From: Margaritifera margaritifera
Lineage: Eukaryota > Mollusca > Bivalvia > Unionida > Margaritiferidae
Assembly: GCA_029931535.1 (NCBI GenBank)
Contig: JAQPZY010000295.1
Span: 1 to 64,000 of the forward strand
Direction: 5' to 3'
Length of the DNA stretch: 64,000 nucleotides
Shown: piece by piece, positions 45,346 through 56,895 of the stretch
How positions within the stretch are numbered: position 1 is the stretch's first letter
How the letters are laid out: each line of letters starts with the position of its first letter
The notes under the pieces: model-generated
Told to the model about the DNA's origin: nothing
Database searches by the model: none
The model's input: the letters and a program-made list of their open reading frames with translations, nothing else
Position numbers and translations under genes: made by a program

Positions 45346-46719
45346 TTATCTCCCTTGAGAGGGGGCCCACTAACCCTAAGAGTTTCCAAAGAAACTTTGG
45401 CAATCCTTCTCTGAGACCCAAGGAACTCTGAGAAGAAAAACCTTGAAAATTCTGAGGACGATGAGAAAGGAACTTTTTTCCTTACTTATAAGTATGTCTA
45501 AGCTTGGCAAGGTCCCAGACCTCATCCGACCATAGGTTACAAAAGGGACAACCATCTGTCCTCTCGCTGCCTGTACAAGATAGTCAAGTGGAGTTGGTGT
45601 CAAGAACTCACCTTCTCTAGGTGTTGTCTCAAAGAATTAAAACAATCACTGATGTTTTATTGCAAAAAGGCAAGCAATGCTAAGCTGCATACTGAAGATT
45701 AAAGAAATAAAAACAACCAAAGAATACCGAAGATAATTAAAATATGATGTGAACCTGGCTTATTTGAGAACTGAAGACAACTAATTAGCAAAAACCCAGC
45801 TTGGTAAGACTGTTAATAATGATAATAATCTGGAAAACTATCCTAGACTAATTTAAGAAAATGAATTGGTGTTTGATCATTGAACACACAATATAAAAGG
45901 AAAAACTGGTGTGCAACCTGCTTTTCTGAGATAAAAATTGCACAAGTCACATTAAAGGGAATGTGAATTACAATGATTCATTACTGAAATAAAAAAATAA
46001 ACAGAATCAAGATGAGTCAGAGAAACCAATTTCTGCAAGTATAGGGATACTAAATACCTACCTGAGCTAGAAAAAAATTCTCAAACAATAATAGTTACAC
46101 TAATACCCCTGTGGGGTAGGAATCTAAATGCAAGGCTATACAAAATGTAACCAGAAAAATTGCGAGTAACTCGAGTGAGCTAAATGCATACAAAAAAAAA
46201 ATGCTTGATCAAGGGTAATTCTACATTACAAAAACAAATCACATAAGAAAAAACTCAAATCATGACGTTAACATGAACCAAAAGTAATTTCTCTTCTACG
46301 TAAATTAAAGCAGTAGTAATGTCTGCAACCAGAAAAAGAATGAAGGATAGTGCAATGGGCAAGGTAGCTACAGGTTGGACTGGGGGCATTCTAGAATTCT
46401 AGAACTTTCCAGTCACCCTATGGGGGAATGAATTCTCATCATATGGTCAGGGTATTTTCTGTGCGGATAAAAAGTCAGCTAGGCAATAGCAACAGGTTAC
46501 ATATTACTGACATTAAAATATTTTTTTCCAAAAAAATCTAACAAAATATGTGATTTCTTATTAAAACTTGTGAATTTCACAATGCTGATTCTAAATTATT
46601 GGGCACTAACCGGCATTTTCAATGGTAAAAAGAGCAATATATCAAGGTTTCATTTACCAATTCTGATAGCAATTTTCTTTATGTTCAACAACAAATAAGG
46701 AGAAATTCTTTTGGTATTT

Positions 46720-47395
46720 TCTAATAACAAATGGGATGTACACCTGACCGTGCATTATAAGCAGGTTCACAAGTTATCTGGGCGCAACTTAATAAGGGAG
46801 AGGTGTACCTATCCCATAGGAATTGGATGGTAACATAGAGACAGGTGGGTATTACTCCAATTCCTGTCCCAAGACCAACAAGCAAAGCCCAATGTCCAGT
46901 TGCTTGAAAGTCATGGCTCAGTGTGACCAGTGATTGGTAACCAGCACTGGACCCAGTGATCAGTAGTTGATCAGTGTCCAGTGACTGGTCATCAGTGCCC
47001 AGTGACCAGTATCTGGTGCCCGGTGACCAGACAACGATCAAAGGCCAGTCCTGTGACAAAGATCTGACAGATGAGCATGCTTGGGCTCTATTAGAGTGAG
47101 ACTGATGCTCTTCCCTGTTGTTGGGAAGGTGCAACTTGCTTATATCGGTCACTGGCACATACGAAGGTGAATTCTGATGAGTTATTTGGCACATGTGTTA
47201 CTCGCATGAAATCCTAGGAAAAAGAGGTATTCCATATGTTGGCTATAACTAAAGAATCAGAGTGGAATCATGTTCAGTTCTGGGCCTCCAATTACTAACT
47301 GGAGTAGGGAATGTTTAGCTTGGACTGGGGACTTTGTGTCCCAGATAAGGTAAGCAATGCAACAGTAGCAAGTAATGTATTACTGCTATAAAAAG
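46720..47395 (-). mobile_element. DIRS fragment, second subfamily: Gag N-terminal region and right terminal repeat
   Basis: 46,910-47,040 is a dense array of CCAGTGACTGGTCA-like words corresponding to the Gag DWSLxTGDW peptide repeat (the minus strand reads DWPLIVVWSPGTRYWSLGTD). 47,215-47,395 is the inverse of the terminal repeat at 36,414-36,615, with ATATGTTGGCTATAACTAAA, GGACTGGGGACTTTGTGTCC and CAGTAGCAAGTAATGTATTA. It adjoins copy 5. Confidence 0.65.
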
Positions 47396-49759
47396 TATGT
47401 TTGCTAGTTTACTAAACTCTACCTTGCACTGAATTTCTTAGTCTGGAAAAATTTCAGTTAAAAAATATATGGCTTTGTAGAGAACTTCATACTTTTTAAA
47501 ATGGTATATAACAATGTAATATTATTCTCTCCTGCTGATACACTACTGACTGAACAAATTTCCAGTTCTACACAACTGATGCATCTGTGAACAGATAGGA
47601 GTGGGATCGGGATGCATGCATGAGGACTGCGGCCAGAAACTGATCCCGATTCATCCACCAAATCAGATGATGGTGGAAATCCAGGCACAGAGAAATCTGA
47701 GCTGTCACAGGGTTCCTGTGTGGTTTCCAGTTTGCTAGAAGGAAAAACTGGAGAGGGCGCAAGTGCAATCAGCCTAGAGGAACCAGGTCCAGCAGAGTTC
47801 AACAGCTGAAAACATGGTCTTGACTCCCAGCGCCTCCAACAGGGCCAGGATCTTGTCTACTGTCCCGTGGGATATGGACTAATCCTCTGTTCATGAGGAA
47901 ATTCATCCCCATGTAGACAACATCTTGAGATGGAGTAAACTCAGATTTCTCTAGGTTGGGTAAAAGACCCAGCCCGGTCACTATGGATCAACAGCGAGAC
48001 AAATCTAGTCTGAGGGACTCTAGTTGGCCATTGTGGATCAATCAGTCATCGAAATAATGGAGGATAGGGATCCCCAGTGACCTTAGGTCAACAGCAACTA
48101 CTATCACGACCCAGGTAAAAGCTCTGGGTGCAGAGGCTAGGCTGAACAGCAGAGTGCAAAATTGGAGGACCTCCCCATCCAGCAAAACTGGAGGTATTTC
48201 CTCTGAGAAGTAAAGATAATAATGTGAAGGTACACATACTGAAGGTCATTGGAGACTGCCCAGTCACCGGGTCTTATGGCATTCTTGACTGAGGCTGTGG
48301 TCTCCATCTTGAAAGGTTCCTTCTGCAGAAACTTGTTTAAGGAGGAAAGGTCGATAATTAGTCAAAACTTTCCCCCTTTTTTGGTACCAGGAAAATTCAG
48401 AAGTAGAAGGCTCGAGACTGGTTGCTGAACTCACTCTCTGCTGCACCCTTCTGGAGAATGGAGTGTACCTCTTCCTTTAATCATACCAGATTCAATTGGT
48501 GGAAGCACATGGGGCACCTTACTAAAGGATGAATATCTAGAAAGCAAAGTCAGTATACTATGATAGACAGAACCCACCCATCATCTGTGATACCTGACCA
48601 AACCTCTGAAAAAGGGTCTAGCGTCACACCTACAGGAACAGACAGAGAGTAACACTCTGCAGAAGAGAGAGCGAGTCCCTAGGGCTGTCCCCCCTTTTTT
48701 CTTAGAAAGGGGGAGGGCCTAAAAACTTCCTCTCTGGGCATTCGAGGCATGGCATTGTAGGGCCCGACTGCCAAGAAGCTCTGAATAGGGGTTGTTGCCT
48801 GGACTTGGGCTACATGGCTTTGAAGAACTTTGCTGACAGACCCTGTGGGCAGTCAGGATGATTCCAATTCTTGGCTGGTTTTGATGGGCCAGGAGCAGAT
48901 GCAAGGGTCTATTGTAACTAAAAACTGAAGGTTTGGGACACAGATCCCAGGGTAAAAAACAGTAAATCTCATTAACCACCTTATCAAAGGATCAGATCTC
49001 TACCTCCTCTGTCACCTTGATTGATGGTTGAGAGGAGGTAGTGGACCCAAAGGGCAGAGGTGCCACCTCTGCCTGTTCTATGCGAAACTCATTAGAATCT
49101 ATGATGACTGACAGGACATCCTTGTCATGCTCTCATTCTTGGGAAGCAAGACTTTATGACCCAATGTCTCTCTTTTGCAGGGGAGACTTGGGGGTTAGAC
49201 GGACCTCGACCCATAACTCCTCACACAAAGCTAAAGGACTGTCCCTAGTGACAGATTCAGCAGGCAAGTAAAAGTGACCCTCAACCCTCCTGGCATGTTT
49301 GGGGGAAGAAGGTCTATCCCGTCCTTCCTTTTTTACCCCACTTCACTTTATGGCAATGTGGGCCCACTGAGTGCAACCATGACCTCTCTACAATGGAGCG
49401 AAGACCCTGAAGTCCATGGCCGCATGCAGGAGAAGGCATCACATCCTGTGCGGATTTAACAGGATTATAGGAAAGGGGGAGATGCCGATCTGATCCTCTT
49501 CCCTAATATGGCATCTGTACACCAATTCCCAGCTCCAAGCGAGATTCAACAGTAATCTGGCGAGAGGGGGAATCTTGGCCCAGTCCCTATCCTGTAATGA
49601 GGGGGCTAAAATGACCGGTGACCAGTCTTCATAGACCAGTACCCGGTGACCAGTCAGGCAACTCTGATCTGTAGGAAGACCCTTCTTCAGATCATGTGGA
49701 CTTGTATCAAAGCTATCCCTTTTAGGGTGGCTCGATTCTGTCACCAACAACGGGCTTCA

Positions 49760-50010
49760 GGGACCAAAAAGGGTGTTGCTCCTCCATCATGAGAGGGCAT
49801 GACTAAATCTCAATCTTACAGGACTGAAGAGGGTGCTGCTCCTCCCTTATGGGTGGGCACGACTTGATCTTAGCCTTACGGGACTGAAGAGGGCAATGCT
49901 CCTACCTCATGGGAGAGCATGACTCACCCTCAACCCTATGGGATTGGAGAATGTGCTGCTCCTTCCTCATGGAAAGGCGTGATTCACTCTCCACCCCCTT
50001 ATATCCTCTT
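49760..50010 (-). repeat. Coding minisatellite in DIRS Gag, 60-bp period (copy 5)
   Basis: Four units at about 49,770, 49,830, 49,890 and 49,950 with GGTGCTGCTCCTCCC-type words. The frame encodes SRLSMRKEQHILQSHR-like repeats. Confidence 0.85.
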
Positions 50011-50194
50011 TTGAGATGGGCCCCATGGACCTTATACATCTCTGAAGAGACTTTCCCAATTATAAACTGAGACACGAAGGACTCAGAAGAAAAAAAAACA
50101 CAGAAAATTCTGAGGAAGAGGAGGAAGGCTCCTTTCTTCCTCCCTTTGTAAGTTCGTCTGACCATAGATTGCAAAAGGAACAATCATCTGTCCT

Positions 50195-51095
50195 ATTACA
50201 ATTGATGGCAATGTTACAATAATTATTAATTATTATGAGTCGGGAAATTAAATGAAAAAGGAAAAGTTGTATATACTTTTTTCACTGCAACGATATTTCA
50301 CTGCCGAAATTATTTTTCACTGCAAAGGTTTTTTTAAAAATAAAATCCACAAACATTTTTAGTTTCCTTCACAAATTTACTCTCTGGTGTCCACTGATGA
50401 CATGCAGGCTCTCAATAGTTTTCTGATCCAGATTTCCCCCATGTGATGGTGGCTGCATATGTCTGGTGATATTATTTCTTCCTCCATACACTATCTTAAA
50501 ATCCACTTTGCATGAAACACTGAATGCAAACTCAAGACCTTTGCTACTTGCCTGCAGCGACTTAAACCCTGATTTCGGAGCATTGTTGAACTTGTTATAA
50601 TATTTTTAGCAGATGGTTGTTTAGGATTGGGAGAAAATGCATTTCTGACATAAATTGACCAAAAAAAGATTAGAGACTCCTTAAATATTCCTCTTAAAAC
50701 ATCTTGAAAAACACAAGTGACCAAAAAAAGATAAGAGCATCCTCTTAAAACATCTTGAAAAACACAATTGACAAAAAAATATAACAGCTTCCTTCAATAT
50801 TCCTTTTAAAACATCTTGAAAAACACAATAACAATTAAAAAAGACAAAATATCAAAACACTTACACGGGTGTTTCTGCCAAAATCATTTTTTGGGTTGGT
50901 CTCTCCTTTTAATTTCACCTGCGGATGATTTTTAATCAAAGACTCACAAGCCATGATGGACCTTCTTTGATCCCTTTATCATTTATAACACCTCAATAAA
51001 TATCCCACCTTTGGCCTTAAACTCTCCAAATTACAACAATAAGATAATCAATTTACAGCTTGTTGCGTACACAAGTCAGCCATTGTGTAACAGAT
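50195..51095 (-). mobile_element. hAT-related element, deleted copy B, nested in DIRS copy 5
   Basis: Shares blocks with 23,050-24,270 in the same order, including AGTTTTCTGATCCAGATTTC and TTTCTGCCAAAATCATTTTT, but lacks the dimerisation-domain block. It contains a small local triplication of AACATCTTGAAAAACACAA (50,697, 50,748, 50,811). It interrupts the DIRS 5' leader, so it is younger than DIRS copy 5. Ends are approximate and no target duplication is clear. Confidence 0.6.
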
Positions 51096-51782
51096 TTAAT
51101 CGAATTAGTAATCACTCAACTTTTTAAGAAAGTTGTTAGATCACTAAACACACATAAATGAAAGTCAGGACAGGTGTGAGACCTCCTTACGTAGAATAAA
51201 AATAGCAAAAGTCATATTAAATGGAATACGAATTCCAATGATTCATTACTGTAATAAAACAATAAAACAGAATCAAGATGAGTCCACAGACCAAATCAGC
51301 AAAAATACGGATAACTAAATACCTACCCAAGCTAGAAAAAGGAATAAATTAATTCTCAAACACAATAATTGTTATGGTGACACACCTGTTGAGGAGTAAC
51401 CTAAATGCAAGATTATGAAAACAAAACAAAACCAAAAAATGCCAATAACTCAAGAGAACTAATTCCAAACAGGAACAATAGTTTATCTGAGGGTAATTTC
51501 ACACAGTAAAAATGATGCACATAATGAAAATGCTCAATTCACGACATATGACTCTAAGCGAAGGCAATTTTTCTCTGAAGTATTTTAAGCAGTCATAATG
51601 ATGGCTGTGAGTGGTGGAAAAAGAATGAGGGTTAGTCCAGGGTCATGGGTTAGACATCTAAACTTTCTAGAAAGTCACCTTATGGGAGGATGAATTTTCA
51701 TTATATGGTTGAGGGTATTTTCTGTCCAGAAAAGAGTAGCTTGTGCAATAGCATCAGGTATGTATTACTGATATTAAAATAA

Positions 51783-52680
51783 CGATAATTGATTCATTTG
51801 GTATCTGACTGTAGTTCACTCAGTCTTTCCATGTGTGGTCTTCATTCAAATGTCAATCAATAAAGTCTATCAACTTCATCTTCAGTGCCGGTGCACAACA
51901 CATATCAGCCAAGGTGTTGATCTGCTAGGTACTTACCCCTACACCAGAGTTTCAATGCGGAGCAAGCATGGAGATGATTAACTGCCCCAATGCAATAGGT
52001 GGAGAAATGAAAAATCACTTCAGCTGTACTGTATGATGGTGTAAAACTAAAGTTATTGTGCGGAAATGAAAAAGATAACAGAGAGACATGTACAGATGGA
52101 TGTACAGCGGGGACAGATGGACATAACATTACACACTCCACAATTTGGTGGGCATATAAAAATTAAAAAAACTATTTTTGACAAAATCATTTGTAAAATT
52201 GAATTTACTTGTGATGAGTCATGAATGAGAAGAAGTAGTTTAAAGGTTTTAGTAATTGCAGTCATATTTCATGGAAGATAGGTATCATTTGTACAAATGT
52301 GACAAGGTTGACATGCCAAATGCTTGTTATAAAATTTTACTGAAACTGGTCCAGTGGTTTTTGAGAAGTTCAAAACAGCAAATTTTAGAATTTGCATGAT
52401 GCACAACACACAATGTACAATTACCAATGGACTAGGGGCATAATTACAAGCTCACATGGGCTAACAGCCAGGTGACAAGAGCTAAAACATAAGCAGGATT
52501 AGGTCAAATGTGAAGTTCTGTCTCCTATGCAGATGATATGTGTACATATGACCTGACAATATTCCAAGCTGTTCCAAACAGAACATGGTTAGACATATTG
52601 AATTTAGCAATCTATAATTTGTTAAAAGATGATTTCCTGTAGGTATATAAGTTAAATTATTAAGACTAAATATTTATTAT
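51783..52680. other. Degraded repeat; no gene
   Basis: 52,150-52,495 has the style of the GGTC...GCCAGG-tailed repeats (ACATGCCAAATGCTTG, TTTTGAGAAGTTCAAAA, then TGGGCTAACAGCCAGG and GAGCTAA at about 52,484). Nothing else is recognised. Confidence 0.45.
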
Positions 52681-52723
52681 ATTCCACTAAATTGGTAAAA
52701 AAGTGTACAATAAATATACATAC

Positions 52724-53204
52724 CATTGCCATCATCATCTTCTGAAGCAGATTCTTCAGTGGAATCATCTACATGACTCTTTGGAGCAGCATCTTTCTCT
52801 GCATCAAAATTGTCCTGACTGCCCAAATCTATGGGCTTTGCAACATTATCCTTATCTTTAGTTTCTTGGGGTCTCTTATCATTTGCCTTCCTGTTTCTTC
52901 CATTCATTGCATTACCTCCCTTTTCATCACCTACATTTTTAGTAACTCTAGAATCCTCATCTTGACCCTCTTTAACATCCTTCTTTATTCCATCAGCAAC
53001 ATCTTTATCTCCATCCAAAATTCCCTCACTGTTTGTATTGTCATGGTTCTTAGCAGGCATCTGTAAATTGTTCTTGTGTGCATTTTCATAGGACTGCACC
53101 TCTTTTTCTTCTTTTCTTTTAGAAGCAATAGCAGCATCCTTGTGCAAGTCATTGTGGTCTCCGTCTTCTGTGGATTGCTGCTTTCTTCTTTCCATTCCTC
53201 CCAT
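52724..53204 (-). CDS. Candidate exon, acidic/lysine-rich disordered protein
   Basis: A minus-strand open frame of 160 codons bounded by splice sites: acceptor GGTTTCAG ending at 53,205 and donor GGCAATG|GTATGT at 52,724/52,723. It begins MGGMERRKQQSTEDGDHNDL and is rich in Lys, Asp, Glu and Asn throughout, ending in DDSTEESASEDDDGNG. There is no fold or domain, and it would be an intrinsically disordered linker. The KH/PARP14-like exon lies downstream on the same strand, 18 kb away with repeats between; they could belong to one gene but nothing in the sequence proves it. The length without stops and both splice sites support a real exon. Confidence 0.5.
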
Positions 53205-53649
53205 CTGAAACCATACTGATAATTAAATTCAGACTTGTATACTTAATATTAGCATCAAACATCACAGTGATTCACATGCAGAGATATAAGCACTGAAAAT
53301 TCAATATTAATCAATTATGACAAGACACATTTTCTAACAAATAAAAAATGAGACATAAAAGAGATCAGTGGGTTATGAAAACTCCTTTCTGTAGATTATG
53401 TTCACTTCATTTTGAACTTCTTGAATGTCGGTTAGCTCAGGCACCATATTCATAAATTCATGCAAGGTCTAATCTTGATAATGCAACTAATATTTATCCA
53501 ATAATTTCTTTCCAATCACCAGGTAAACATTGATCTGGAGAGTAGGAAACACTGTGAATTTTGATCATTGGAACTGGTCCTGCTCCTTTTTGGTATAGAC
53601 AAGTGCCTAAAATAGCCCTGAAAACACCCACCTGGTTTACATCCTCTTA

Positions 53650-53968
53650 ACAAGAGTCCCTCGAAGGGACTGACACTCTACTGGGCAAAAAGAATTTCCA
53701 GGAATTCAAGATAGGACCATTTCTTCCTTTTAACTGTCAAGTGTTGAAACCATCTCTGATATTCTTCAGCAATAACAAGATTTTCAAATCAGCTGCTGTG
53801 GTACACATATTGGATGTCAGCTTGGCACTATTTTCATTTAGGACAAAGTGGACATCATTAGAAGTCTTTTGGTGAAAATCCCATGTCATAATGATCATCC
53901 ATTCAGGGAAGTAGTGACAACAATATATTACAGACAGTCATTGTGGCAGCCATATTGGATGCATACAT
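53650..53968. repeat. Pearl-like repeat, 5' part
   Basis: A clean head: ACAAGAGTCCCTCGAAGGGA, CACTCTACTGGGCAAAAAG, GAATTTCCAGGAATTCAAG, then about two cores, ending abruptly in GCAGCCATATTGGATGC at about 53,961. The AGTCCCT-CGA-AGGGACT hairpin is perfect here. Confidence 0.8.
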
Positions 53969-55155
53969 GCCATAACACGACATGTCACGCGAAAAACACG
54001 ATTTTGGACTCCCAAACCCCCCGAAATGGTCGTGTTTCAAAAAACACAATTTTCAGCAATCTTAGCGAAAAAAAAAAAATTCCCACAAAAAAAGTAACTT
54101 TCTTACTCACAATGGTATATGCCTGTAATCTGTGGTATGTATAAACAGTAAATAGTCTTACTCAGAGCTCATATAAAACTATCCTCGGGGCAGTTTATAC
54201 AGATGTTTTAGAGACAATTAAAAGGTGAGGCGGTCAGCAACAAACAAACACCTTTCAGAGATTTACTGAATTGGCTCACAATAGCTAGGGTGATGTGTCA
54301 TGTCAAATCCCTTGAGCTCTGCTGAGGGAGAGCCCATTAGGCTAATTTGTATAGGTAAAGTACACTAAGTGGAACAACCCAATTTATCTGAAGTTAAATA
54401 CATCATACAGATATATGTTAAAAAACATATGTTATTACATACACATCACTGACTGCATGGAAAATGAGAATGTTGAAGCTGTCTTTATTAAAATTTGTGA
54501 TCAGCGGCAACGTTTCTTTGAAGTCGGATTTTTACTCCATATATAAAATTCAAAAACATGATTATTTTGGTAGGTTGAACAACAGCACCATTCAATCTCT
54601 AATGTAGTGTTGCACCTAGGATCCAAAGGTCAGGGGACACTGTGTCCTCACCCTCCAGAATTGGGGGACACGCAACATTTTAAAGGGACAAAGGAATAGT
54701 GTAGAACGTAATCCACTAGAAGTGCTAACAAATGAGATAATCTTATTTGCTTTGACAGTTTTGCCATCTTAACTTTCTCATATTTTCCTTGGACATTTAC
54801 ATGATTGCAATAAACGTTTTATCATGTGATCAAGTAACTCATGAAAACATCAACATGATTGAATATCTGGTTAACCTGAAAAGAACTGCACCTTGGAATT
54901 TTAATAATATAAAAGTATTAAATCATTAATCAAATGACAAATTGTGTATTTGCATAAATTGGTACCTTTTTTCATTAATTCAGCCTGAGAATAAATTAAA
55001 TCTTCACTGCCGTAGGCGTGACTTTAACCTCGAAAATAAGTTAAAATAGCGGTGGTCAAAGACTTTAGCAACTCGGCCGACTACCACAAACCTTAAATGT
55101 TTTAACTGCCAGATTCATTGTTTTGAAATGGATATTCATTGTCATCTTATGGGAT
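53969..55155. other. No gene supported
   Basis: Includes GTCACGCGAAAAACACG near 53,987 and GGTCGTGTTTCAAAAAACAC near 54,030, which are imperfect repeats of one another. Otherwise AT-rich with no exon or element identified. Confidence 0.4.
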
Positions 55156-55159
55156 CAAC

Positions 55160-56050
55160 AATATGCTGCCTTCATGAAGTCCTCCAAAGAAGAATGATTT
55201 AGATAGGCCCATGAGGCAGTGATGGCTCAAACCTCATGGGCTTTTAGTTTCATAAAAGAAAATTCTCTATCATCAAGGGACTGATAAGCTCTTTTAATTG
55301 TGGTCACAATCCACCATGAGATAGTGGTAACTGAATATGAATGGAGCCTGTAATAGGAAGTAAAATACATTTCCTACCCTTCCTTTTCCCTTTCCAGGCA
55401 TTAAGATAGAAACACAGTGCCCTAACTGGGCTAAAAAGAGTATTTTGATCATCTCCAGCACTGATTCGACTCAGACTGGAGATCGCTATAGGTAGTGGCA
55501 TTACCAAAGATAACTGATTTTTTGCAAAAAAGTCCTGCTGACAAAGGAGAGAGATGGATTCATAATTGCCATTAGATCAGAGACAGCCAGTGTCAACAGA
55601 CAATGCATGAATCTTGCTGCGTCTTCTGGCACATGCCAAAGCAAGTAAAACTACAGTCTTGAGTGTGAGGTCCCAAAAGAAAGCCTCACTCATGGTTCAT
55701 AGGGGTTTTTGGTTAAATACCATAAAACACAAGATAGATTCCATCTGGATGTAAGAGAGCAGTAGACAGATCTCTGCAGCTCAAAATACTTAATGTGATC
55801 AGCAAGGTGCAAATCCGAACAGACTGCTGAGCCCTGAGAGAATTTAAGTGTGTTGGAAATGGCAGCTCTATAGCCCTTGATAGTTGATACTGAACATCTT
55901 TTGTTCTCGAAAATGAACCAAAAGGAAATCAGCAACGGAAGTTACAGAGGGACAGCTATGATCAACGTATTTCCTACTGCACCAATCACAGAGGATTCTC
56001 CACCTAGCATCATACCCATGGATGTCAAAACTTGTTCTGGCAGATAGATT
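55160..56050 (-). pseudogene. DIRS copy 6 tyrosine recombinase
   Basis: N-terminal block CSVSTIKGYRAAISNTLKFS (about 55,840-55,900), SRWNLSCVLWYLTKNPYEP, then the catalytic domain with PLPIAISSLSRISAGDDQN and LFSPVRALCFYLNAWKGKRK. The HxxR box reads HEV-stop: the Arg codon is TGA at 55,229-55,227. The sequence ends before the Tyr region. Several frameshifts. Inactive. Confidence 0.85.
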
Positions 56051-56211
56051 GCCTGAGATGAATCAGGCATGAAGGCGCATAATGTGTGGGCTGTTGTGTA
56101 GGAGGGCCCCTGAGTTGCAACAGAAGATCCCTCCTGTGAGGTAGAGACTTGGGTTGATCATCAACAGGTCTAGAAGATTGCTGAACCACGATCGTTGGGG
56201 CCACAGTGCGG

Positions 56212-56895
56212 CTATGCGAACAATATGAGCAGTATAAGTTCTGACATTTTGAAGAACTTGAGGTAACAGTCAGAAGGGTGGGAAAGTGTATGCAAACAGA
56301 CGATTCCACTGGAAGCTGAATGCATCCACTGCCCATGCTTTGTCCGGGACTGGAGAAATGTAGAAGGGAAGTCTATATTGAGCCTGGTCACAAGCAAGTC
56401 CACCAGAGGCTTCCCCACAGTGAGAAAAGGGGACTCTGCTATGGAGTGGTGAAGAGACCATTCCGTGAGGACTGTTTTTCCTGTCCTGGACAGACTGTTT
56501 GCTACGTTCTTCTTCCCTGAAATGTGGTCAACTCGGAGGATAGTGTTTCCTGAGGTTGCCCAGTGGAGGAATTTCCAGACCTCCACGCAATTAGAAGGGG
56601 CATGTGTGCTTCCTTCATGTTGGAGATATGCAACAACGGACGTGTTGTCTGAGGAGACCATGACACATTGACCCCTTACTCTGTCGATGCACCCTTGCAA
56701 AGCTAGAAATACAGCTTTCATTTCTAGATTGTTGATTTGGAGGGACAATTCGTCCTGAGTGTAATGACCCTGGAGAATTATGCCCTCTGACTCTAAATGA
56801 GGGCCCCAACTGGAATCTGACATGTCAGTGAACAGATAGAAGTGGGGGTCGGGTGCATGCATGGGGACCCCACTCAGGAAACTGTCCTGATTCAT
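56212..56895 (-). pseudogene. DIRS copy 6 RNase H and connecting domain
   Basis: The longest RNase H frame in the window (227 codons). First Asp in YLFTDMSDSSWGPHLE, Glu in NNLEMKAVFLAL, third Asp in VSSDNTSVVAYLQHEG, all in place. The fourth acidic position is damaged: HISGKKNVANSLSR has lost a residue and has Asn in place of the usual Asp. The connecting region LLVTRLNIDFPSTFLQSRTK drifts out of frame, its continuation (MVSSPLHSR..., QYRLPFYISPVPD) being in another frame at 56,461-56,270. Confidence 0.85.

Larger units (their letters stand above)
43556..46513 (-). mobile_element. DIRS fragment, copy 4 (RT to right terminal repeat)
   Basis: Begins in RNase H (43,556), continues as RT with the region deleted in copy 1 present (LFSEVWSSIMDDGWVLSF, RSPMFFHQLNLVQLKE). 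Gag follows at 44,170-44,800 with the best-kept C-terminus: EAVAKTSRHALSLSMDLAAE, LLEHSKNLLRSASLEAEIL and FRAPPQQSGPRRECHKGPGR, a basic tail. Then come the DWSL repeat (44,930-44,990), the 60-bp coding minisatellite (45,060-45,340), the 5' untranslated region and the right terminal repeat (46,320-46,513, with ATGGGGGAATGAATTCTCAT and GGCAATAGCAACAGG). Recombinase and left end are lost. Frameshifted throughout. Confidence 0.85.
47555..51782 (-). mobile_element. DIRS fragment, copy 5, interrupted by a hAT-related insertion
   Basis: RNase H end (47,560-47,770: FTDAS then LARSHSY-type block), RT 47,800-48,600 (GLGLLPNLEKSEFTPSQDV; catalytic box HYFDD followed by a TGA in place of Trp at about 48,043; the region around 48,250-48,500 is the part missing from copy 1), Gag 48,600-49,750, coding minisatellite 49,760-50,010, then 5' leader to 50,194. 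A 900-bp hAT-related segment follows, and the DIRS 5' leader and right terminal repeat resume at 51,096-51,782 (ATGGGAGGATGAATTTTCAT, GCAATAGCATCAGGTATG). Left end and recombinase are missing. Confidence 0.8.

Noticed and set aside
36405..47395. A single 11-kb DIRS element bounded by the second-subfamily terminal repeats at 36.4 and 47.4 kb
   Set aside because: Between them lie pearl-like elements, the host repeat copy B and parts of copy 4 with its own right end; the coding order does not fit one element.
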